DNA of 5,947 nucleotides from an uncultured Clostridia bacterium (GTDB taxonomy: Bacteria; Bacillota; Clostridia; UBA1381). The translations under genes were made by a program, and so were the position numbers. The notes beneath the pieces are model-generated. The model was given only the letters and a program-made list of their open reading frames with translations. It did no database searches and had not been told where the DNA came from. The stretch's first letter is position 1. Each line of letters begins with the position of its first letter. Shown here piece after piece: positions 1 through 4,500 of the stretch. Location of the stretch: assembly GCA_934454745.1 (NCBI GenBank), contig CAKSGP010000101.1, positions 1 through 5,947 on the forward strand, given 5' to 3'.

Positions 1-1437
1 AGCTACGGTTTTCCATTCACCGCCATTATCGCTTCGTTCAAGAATAAAATAATCAACATTTCTGCCTCCCAGCCAATAAAGCGTGTTTCCACCGTTATTG
101 TAAAGCAGAGACGGTTTATCAACAGCATCGGAAATATTGTGAAATTCATTCTTTAAATCAATAATTGTATACGCTGCATTTATTACAAACGCCCTGAACT
201 GATCATATCTATCCGTGGAGGCGCCTGAGAAAAATGTGCTTTTTTCACTTATATCATTATAGAAGAAAGGATAATAAAACGCACCGCAATATCCGCCTTT
301 AACGGCATTCTCCCATAACTGACTTCTTATTCTGGTAAGATAATCGTCGCTCACAGCAGCATAATCTGCACCGTCGTGGAAAACATCCATTTCACCTAAA
401 TATGTGGGTCTTGTAAGCATAGCGCCGCTTATATCAATAGGTGCGTCTGCGCTATAATAGTTGTACCCCAGTATATCAACCTTTAAATCGTTATACTTAT
501 ACTCATTATCGGGCCAGCCGCCTATATCCTCGGTTGAGGTAAGCATATTGGGCATTTCTGCCTTTACTGCATCGTACATTGAATTCTGGAGCTTTGCAAA
601 ATCTTCCCATGTCACCGCTCTGCTTGAATGATAAAGCATACCGGTATTAACATCATTTGTATTAGAACCGTTTTCGATAGTAAGAGCTATACAAGGAATA
701 ACATCCTGATATTTTGCCAAAATTTTGCATACCTTGCTGATCCCGTTATCGATGTATGCCTGCCGTGCCTCTTCTTCATAATAAAATCTGAAATATTTAT
801 GGAACCGTTCTTCATTAGTAAGTCCGTTAACAAGTACATTTTTGGCACTTTCTCCGTAATAATGAGTTAAAAGTCCCGGAACAAAATCAATTCCCACCTT
901 ACGGCAGCTTTCAAGCAACAAGGTAAGATTGGTTTCAAATGTAGGCTCTAATCCCGTTACCAAACCGTCGTCGTTATATGTAAACATACCTTTGGGGCCT
1001 ATCCAGTTGGCCCAGCAGTTGTATCCGAGCGCTTTCATATTATAAAGAGCGCGTTCAACCTGAGCCGGTTTATACTGGTTTTTGATTCCGGTAATATTGT
1101 TGTTTCCGATATTGGCGGTATCCTGCTGCCAAGAACCGAACCAGTCCCAGTTTACACCGTATATAAATCCATCTTCAGCCATTAAACGTTCCCATTCGTT
1201 CTTATAGGTCTTTTCACCGTATGAAAAAACGAAGTTTCCGTCGCTGTCGGTCTTAATACCGTGTGCATATTCCGTTTCGCCGGATAAACCGCTTATGTTT
1301 TTCAAAAGAGTTTTCGGCGATTTGCTGCGCAAAGCAGAACCGCCGATAAGTCCCTGAGCGGCAGTGCCCAAAAGCACTGCCATACAAAGACCAACAGAAG
1401 TAAAAGCAATTTTTATGCGCTTTATTTTCAAACCCAT
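1..1437 (-). CDS. Secreted clan GH-A glycoside hydrolase (GH5-like, possibly mannanase-like), C-terminus cut by window edge
   Basis: Reading leftward from the ATG at 1437 gives 479 codons with no stop before the edge. Residues 1-35 form a signal peptide: basic start (MGLKIKRIK) and a hydrophobic core. Cys18 is not in a lipobox, so the product is probably secreted. Residues about 90-430 look like a (beta/alpha)8 barrel: GVNWDWFGSW (94-103) as first strand, ALTIENGSN (251-259) as strand 4, LGYNYY (323-328) as strand 6, TYLGEMD (345-351) as strand 7 and GAFYYPFF (385-392) as strand 8. Candidate catalytic residues are Glu255 (acid/base) and Glu349 (nucleophile). From about 440 a new domain begins (LYWLGG, FILERSDNGGEW) resembling the Fn3-like tail of some GH5 enzymes. 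It probably cleaves an extracellular beta-glycan. Mannan is only a guess from that tail, and the GH family number is unresolved. Last visible gene of the operon, 26 bp after the binding protein. Oddity: Glu255 follows Ile, not the usual Asn. Confidence 0.8.
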   Translation of the reverse strand, partial: MGLKIKRIKIAFTSVGLCMAVLLGTAAQGLIGGSALRSKSPKTLLKNISGLSGETEYAHGIKTDSDGNFVFSYGEKTYKNEWERLMAEDGFIYGVNWDWFGSWQQDTANIGNNNITGIKNQYKPAQVERALYNMKALGYNCWANWIGPKGMFTYNDDGLVTGLEPTFETNLTLLLESCRKVGIDFVPGLLTHYYGESAKNVLVNGLTNEERFHKYFRFYYEEEARQAYIDNGISKVCKILAKYQDVIPCIALTIENGSNTNDVNTGMLYHSSRAVTWEDFAKLQNSMYDAVKAEMPNMLTSTEDIGGWPDNEYKYNDLKVDILGYNYYSADAPIDISGAMLTRPTYLGEMDVFHDGADYAAVSDDYLTRIRSQLWENAVKGGYCGAFYYPFFYNDISEKSTFFSGASTDRYDQFRAFVINAAYTIIDLKNEFHNISDAVDKPSLLYNNGGNTLYWLGGRNVDYFILERSDNGGEWKTVA

Positions 1438-1440
1438 CTG

Positions 1441-1448
1441 CTCCTTCC
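1441..1448 (-). promoter_or_regulatory. Ribosome binding site of the glycoside hydrolase, unusually close to the ATG
   Basis: On the minus strand GGAAGGAG ends only 3 nt before the ATG at 1437, closer than the usual 5-9 nt. The third codon is TTG (1431-1429), which would sit 9 nt from the same site and still leave the basic start of the signal peptide. Initiation at TTG therefore cannot be excluded. I kept ATG because it is the stronger codon. Confidence 0.55.
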
Positions 1449-1463
1449 GAATTTTAATTGATA

Positions 1464-2909
1464 TTATTTTCCGAATTCCTTATTTATCTTATTTATGTTT
1501 GCTTCAATAACACCGGACCACTTATCCATAACGCTGTCAAGCTTATCGCTTCCCGCTCCGGAATTTTCATATGAGAATGTTGCCCATTTATAGTCTCCGC
1601 CGTAATTGATTATACCCTCTGAAACCTTAAAGACTTTCGGTTGTGTCCACAGCCAATCGCAGAACGCCGCAACCGAATCGTTAAGCCATATCTCATAACC
1701 GACTTCATTATAAGCCGGATTCTGCCAATACTGCAATACATATCCTGCCGCCTTTGTGTGCTTAGCGCCTACAGGGAATCCCCACAGCTGCGCGTCTGAC
1801 GGAATTACAAGCTGTTTGCCTTTCGGGCAGGGCAGCGGCGCATAGCCTAAGGTAAAGCTTGTATTTGAAAAACGCTCACCCTTTTGCAGCGCCCAATTTT
1901 CTTCTACAAGCATTGCCGCCTTACCATTTAAAAAGCCTTCACGCTGAATGCTGAAATCGGCGACCTTATACTGACCGGTAGGCTGAAGCTCATTGATCCA
2001 TTTGTATGCATCGCGATATGTTTTACTGCCTGTATTATTTGTTATCTTACCGTTGTCGATTTTAACTGCATCTTCACCGCATGTTTGTGCCAAACGGAAA
2101 CCATGATATCCTGCTGTAACGCCTGCAGCGCCTGATTTTTTCTGTATTTCGGTTGCTGTTTGAAGAAATGTATCCCAATTCCAATTATTTTCCTGCCACA
2201 GTGTATGCGGGTCCTTAACTCCGTATTTTTTAAACATATCGGCATTATACATCATCAACGCCATAGTTATGTATGTAGTACCCTTTGTTATAACCCCGTA
2301 ATACTTATCATTCCATTTGAACTTGTTCATAGAGTCAACATCATATACTGCCGGGTCAAAAGTAGAAATTCCTTCGGTTACAGGCTGAAAATAATCCTGC
2401 ATAATAGCATTGGGGTAAGTTGAGGCTGTAATACCTGCAATGTCAGGGCTGTTTCCGGAAGCCTTAAGAGAAGCCAAGCGTTGCAGATAGTCGTCACCGG
2501 TAACATATATCCACTTAATTTTAATTCCGGTTTTTTGAGTGAATTTATCTAACTTCTTTGTTTCGTAATCAAATTTGTTCCACCAGGCCAGGATGGTTAC
2601 CTCTTGACCGCTCAAATCTTTTGGCACGGAATCAAGAAAACTTTCCTTTTTGGTTTCTTCTATTGCAAAAGTGCGTTTAATTCCTGAATCTTCGTAGTTT
2701 GCAGCATTATTCTTTTTAATAGTTTTGTTCTCTTTATCGATAGTTACTGTATCATCACCGTCTTCATCGTCTACATAATCCTCATCACCGTAATTAACAC
2801 TTGAACCATCTGACGAAACAGATTTATTATTGCACCCCGCAAAACTGCATAACAAACAAAGTGCTAACATTAATGTAAAAAACCTTTTTAAATACTTGTA
2901 ATTTGACAT
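1464..2909 (-). CDS. Sugar ABC transporter substrate-binding lipoprotein (family 1 solute-binding protein)
   Basis: A complete 481-residue protein. It starts with a lipoprotein signal (KYLKRFFTLMLALCLL, then FAGC), so Cys26 should be lipid-modified and anchor it outside the membrane. Residues about 33-100 are a long charged spacer with a strongly acidic stretch (GDEDYVDDEDGDD, 41-53). The binding domain begins near 102 (EVTILAWWNKFDYE) and continues to the end in the order typical of extracellular sugar-binding proteins: TQKTGIKIKW (124-133), SGNSPDIAGI (151-160), the YYGVITKGT segment (203-211), and GKAAMLVEENWAL (329-341), which matches the usual 'GkaAM' motif. Many Trp and Tyr residues suit oligosaccharide stacking. 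Length is a little above the usual 420-450 because of the spacer. AAGGAGGA at 2916-2923, 6 nt upstream, supports the ATG at 2909. It follows the AraC gene by 30 bp and precedes the hydrolase by 26 bp, so co-transcription is likely. No permease gene adjoins it in this window; the ligand is unknown. Confidence 0.92.
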   Translation of the reverse strand: MSNYKYLKRFFTLMLALCLLCSFAGCNNKSVSSDGSSVNYGDEDYVDDEDGDDTVTIDKENKTIKKNNAANYEDSGIKRTFAIEETKKESFLDSVPKDLSGQEVTILAWWNKFDYETKKLDKFTQKTGIKIKWIYVTGDDYLQRLASLKASGNSPDIAGITASTYPNAIMQDYFQPVTEGISTFDPAVYDVDSMNKFKWNDKYYGVITKGTTYITMALMMYNADMFKKYGVKDPHTLWQENNWNWDTFLQTATEIQKKSGAAGVTAGYHGFRLAQTCGEDAVKIDNGKITNNTGSKTYRDAYKWINELQPTGQYKVADFSIQREGFLNGKAAMLVEENWALQKGERFSNTSFTLGYAPLPCPKGKQLVIPSDAQLWGFPVGAKHTKAAGYVLQYWQNPAYNEVGYEIWLNDSVAAFCDWLWTQPKVFKVSEGIINYGGDYKWATFSYENSGAGSDKLDSVMDKWSGVIEANINKINKEFGK

Positions 2910-2939
2910 GAAAAATCCTCCTTAAAATATTTATTAAAA

Positions 2940-3797
2940 TTATTTATTGTGTTCGTTTTTTGATATTTCACTACCTTTCTTCTGTTTTCTGAATTCAAGC
3001 GGTGATAATCCGTATTTCTTCTTAAATTCTCTATGAAAATGAGAAAGCGATTCAAACCCGCTTTCATAGCATATGTCCGCAACAGTCAAGTCTGTGTTAA
3101 CAAGACTTTTACTAGCAAAATTAAGCTTCATATCATTAAGATATTTTTTAAAAGTCACACCCATAGTTTCGTGAAACTTCACCGAAAAATAGGCTTTATC
3201 CAAATTTGCGGACTGAGCCACCTCTTGAAGCAAAGGGTTCTCTCTAAAATGCATCTTCATGTAAAAAGCCGCTGTACGTATCGATAAATCTTTTTCCTTT
3301 GAAATTGTTTTTTCTGTTTGATAAAGCATAATTGAAAGTAACTGATTTATAGAGCTGATGATAAAGCGTTCGCAATCAGGCTCTTTTTTTTTAAATTTTT
3401 GACAGGCATAATCAAGAACTTTCAAAATATACTTAAAATCTTCATCATTAAGAGAAGATGAAATAATGCAATCATCTTTCATCAATACTTTATTCAACAA
3501 TTCAGAATCCAAAATATCGGAATCAAACATAATCGTATATATAGTAAGGTTATTTAAATCTTTCAATTCATGCAGATCTGTAGGTGTTACAAGAACCGCA
3601 TCCCCTACAGCAACCGGTATTTGGTAGCCGTTTACAATTTCTATACAAGTGCCTTTAAGAATCAATTCTATTTCAAAGCAGTCATGCCAGTGTATCAAAC
3701 CAGACGGATCCTCGTTTTTAACAATATAAAACATTTGATCTTTAAAATTAGGATCCCACATTTTCCCGATTTGAAATCGATCTATTTTTTTATTCAT
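2940..3797 (-). CDS. AraC-family transcriptional regulator with N-terminal cupin sensor domain
   Basis: A complete 285-residue regulator. Residues about 30-100 form a cupin-like ligand-binding half (GLIHWHDCFEIELILKG at 33-49, with the HWHD...E pattern common in AraC cupins, then VGDAVLVTPTDLHEL at 64-78). Residues about 172-272 are the AraC DNA-binding half with two helix-turn-helix units: LLQEVAQSANLDKAYFSVKF (189-208), and LTVADICYESGFESLSHFHR (237-256) ending in the family signature FKKKYGLSPLEFRK. AGGAGGGGTGA at 3801-3809 lies just before the ATG at 3797 and is strongly complementary to the 16S 3' end. It is the first gene of the minus-strand operon, 30 bp before the sugar-binding lipoprotein, so it most likely controls that operon in response to a sugar. 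It is visibly more AT-rich than the two downstream genes. Effector and operator are not known. Confidence 0.93.
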   Translation of the reverse strand: MNKKIDRFQIGKMWDPNFKDQMFYIVKNEDPSGLIHWHDCFEIELILKGTCIEIVNGYQIPVAVGDAVLVTPTDLHELKDLNNLTIYTIMFDSDILDSELLNKVLMKDDCIISSSLNDEDFKYILKVLDYACQKFKKKEPDCERFIISSINQLLSIMLYQTEKTISKEKDLSIRTAAFYMKMHFRENPLLQEVAQSANLDKAYFSVKFHETMGVTFKKYLNDMKLNFASKSLVNTDLTVADICYESGFESLSHFHREFKKKYGLSPLEFRKQKKGSEISKNEHNK

Positions 3798-3929
3798 ATC
3801 ACCCCTCCTAACAATATCTTAAATAATATCATCTTCATTCCTTAGTTTGCTGCGAAATCGGACATTTAGTATTTTGAAATTGATTTTATGTAAAATTATG
3901 CATAAATTTATATGAGTTTTATTGATTAT

Positions 3930-3959
3930 ATTATAGCATATTAATAATGATCTTGTCGT
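3930..3959 (-). promoter_or_regulatory. Probable promoter of the AraC / binding protein / hydrolase operon
   Basis: On the minus strand a perfect TATAAT (3935-3930) is preceded by TATGC, giving the extended -10 form TGnTATAAT. An imperfect -35 box ACGACA (3959-3954, four of six bases of TTGACA) lies 18 bp upstream. Transcription would begin near 3923, leaving a leader of about 125 nt before the AraC start. An extended -10 tolerates a poor -35 box, which fits an activator-dependent or moderately expressed promoter. Confidence 0.6.
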
Positions 3960-4014
3960 TTCGTTTATATAGAAAAACATTGCAATATTATAGATTTCAC
4001 GACATTCTACGAAA
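3954..4014. repeat. Short repeated hexamers in both orientations next to the operon promoter
   Basis: TGTCGT (3954-3959) and ACGACA (3999-4004) are reverse complements, as are TTTCGT (3959-3964) and ACGAAA (4009-4014). The left pair overlaps the predicted -35 box of the minus-strand promoter. Such paired hexamers could be half-sites for the adjacent AraC regulator, but they are short and AT-rich DNA gives chance matches, so this is only a candidate operator. Confidence 0.25.
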
Positions 4015-4089
4015 GACTCCTTTGTTTTTAAAATAATTTTCAATAATTTACCGGATGTTGCACTTGTTCATTTACGCATTTAAAAAACT

Positions 4090-4119
4090 TTGACTTATTA
4101 ATTTTTGCTGCTCTATAAG
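4090..4119 (+). promoter_or_regulatory. Second, upstream plus-strand promoter candidate
   Basis: TTGACT (4090-4095) and TATAAG (4114-4119) are separated by 18 bp, each matching five of six consensus bases. Transcription would start near 4126 and run through the downstream consensus promoter into the same leader. It is weaker than the 4141 promoter and may be redundant or a chance match. Confidence 0.35.
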
Positions 4120-4140
4120 CACAATCTGCAAACATACATC

Positions 4141-4169
4141 TTGACAACCCCCTTTTCATCATATATAAT
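4141..4169 (+). promoter_or_regulatory. Perfect-consensus sigma-A promoter for the structured leader
   Basis: TTGACA (4141-4146) and TATAAT (4164-4169) are separated by exactly 17 bp, a 12-of-12 match to the vegetative sigma-factor consensus. The start site would be near 4176. No other plus-strand promoter of this quality is visible before the gene at 4501, and the transcript meets a terminator about 160-210 nt later. A strong constitutive promoter in front of a terminator is what one expects of either a small RNA gene or an attenuated operon. Confidence 0.85.
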
Positions 4170-4175
4170 ATATTT

Positions 4176-4243
4176 GTAACAAGGTTTGAGTGTGATGTCA
4201 AATTTGACTTTTCAGATTATGACATTGGTTTGAGTAACAAGGT
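4176..4243 (+). repeat. Two short direct repeats in rearranged order flanking the first hairpin
   Basis: GTAACAAGGT occurs at 4176-4185 and 4234-4243. GGTTTGAGT occurs at 4183-4191 and 4227-4235. In the left copy GTAACAAGG precedes TTTGAGT; in the right copy the order is reversed. Together they bracket the hairpin at 4193-4227 and begin exactly at the predicted transcription start. They could be protein or RNA binding modules or traces of a small duplication. Exact matches of 9-10 bases this close together are unlikely by chance, but the role is unknown. Confidence 0.5.
4195..4233 (+). CDS. Possible 12-codon leader peptide
   Basis: An ATG at 4195 opens a tiny frame encoding MSNLTFQIMTLV, closed by TGA at 4231-4233. 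It lies about 20 nt after the predicted transcript start and coincides with the first hairpin, so a ribosome on it would melt that hairpin and come to rest next to the 16-bp one. The only upstream Shine-Dalgarno-like sequence is AAGG (4181-4184), 10 nt away and weak. No run of one rare or regulatory codon is seen. Position favours a leader peptide; length and weak ribosome site argue for chance. Confidence 0.2.
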   Translation: MSNLTFQIMTLV

Positions 4244-4275
4244 CGGATTTTTCCCTTAAAGGGAGAAGTCCGGCC
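4241..4275 (+). terminator. 16-bp hairpin followed by short T runs; weak terminator or regulatory stem
   Basis: The left arm 4241-4256 (GGTCGGATTTTTCCCT) pairs along its full length with 4260-4275 (AGGGAGAAGTCCGGCC), with three G-U wobbles and a 3-nt TAA loop. It is followed by ATTTTGCGTTTT, so it could act as a weak first terminator. It lies upstream of a much better terminator, so a role as the competing stem of an attenuator is equally likely. Confidence 0.6.
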
Positions 4276-4334
4276 ATTTTGCGTTTTAGAGCAATTTAAA
4301 GCGCTCGCAAATTAAATTCGGTAATTGCGAAATT

Positions 4335-4384
4335 GACCGACCTAATTTCTGTGAAAACAGGATGGGTCGGTCTTTTTTGTTTTT
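4335..4384 (+). terminator. Strong rho-independent terminator upstream of the JAB-domain gene
   Basis: GACCGACC (4335-4342) pairs perfectly with GGTCGGTC (4365-4372). Inside it a small CTGT-GAAA-ACAG hairpin (4349-4360) caps the stem with a GNRA tetraloop. Six T (4373-4378), one G and five T (4380-4384) follow directly. It works in the plus direction only: there is no T tract on the other strand. As no plus-strand protein gene lies to its left, it must end either a small RNA or the leader of the gene at 4501. Confidence 0.92.
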
Positions 4385-4427
4385 ACATAGAAAAAAACGC
4401 ACCCGATGAAATGACCGCATATCTTTA

Positions 4428-4457
4428 AAAGAATTCACAATTTCACTTTAATTCTTT
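4428..4457 (+). repeat. Small inverted repeat between the terminator and the next gene
   Basis: AAAGAATT (4428-4435) and AATTCTTT (4450-4457) are perfect reverse complements around a 14-nt loop. They lie 28 nt before the ribosome binding site of the gene at 4501. The arms are AT-rich, so the helix would be weak. No clear promoter is visible in 4385-4500. Confidence 0.3.
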
Positions 4458-4500
4458 GAGATATTCCGCATTTTAAAAAGGTGCAAAAGGAGACAGAAAA

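Larger units (their letters stand above)
4176..4384 (+). ncRNA. Structured small RNA or transcription-attenuation leader, about 210 nt
   Basis: This segment runs from the predicted start of the consensus promoter to the end of an intrinsic terminator and is full of inverted repeats. In order: a 13-bp hairpin with one bulged A (4195-4207 with 4212-4225); a 16-bp hairpin (4241-4256 with 4260-4275); alternative small helices in 4278-4330, for example TTTGCG 4278-4283 with CGCAAA 4306-4311, or TCGCAA 4305-4310 with TTGCGA 4325-4330; and the terminator (4335-4384). I recognise no named RNA family: there is no T-box motif and no riboswitch core I know. It may be a free RNA, or the leader of the gene at 4501 controlled by read-through. 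The presence of an RNA is well supported; its role is not. Confidence 0.6.
3798..4500. other. 703-bp divergent intergenic regulatory region
   Basis: No convincing protein gene fills this stretch. From left to right it holds the AraC ribosome binding site and an AT-rich 5' leader (3798-3923), a minus-strand extended -10 promoter (3930-3959), short repeated hexamers around 3954-4014, two plus-strand promoter candidates (4090-4119 and 4141-4169), a structured transcript region ending in a terminator (4176-4384), and a 116-nt spacer with a ribosome binding site for the gene at 4501. The part from about 4015 to 4089 is AT-rich and shows nothing I can assign. Confidence 0.8.

Noticed and set aside
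628..870. 80-codon plus-strand frame antisense to the glycoside hydrolase
   Set aside because: It lies fully inside a well-supported gene on the other strand, with no ribosome site or recognisable domain.
3819..4043. 74-codon minus-strand frame in the intergenic region
   Set aside because: It starts with TTG, has no Shine-Dalgarno sequence, shows AT-driven composition (many Ile, Asn, Lys), and overlaps the predicted promoter of the AraC operon.
4197..4208. Perfect 12-bp palindrome GTCAAATTTGAC as a stand-alone operator
   Set aside because: It is contained in the longer hairpin 4195-4225, which explains more of the sequence. A separate operator role cannot be excluded but has no extra support.
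4176..4384. T-box or known riboswitch upstream of 4501
   Set aside because: No AGGGTGGnACCGCG T-box core and no riboswitch signature I know is present, so the region is left as an unassigned structured RNA.
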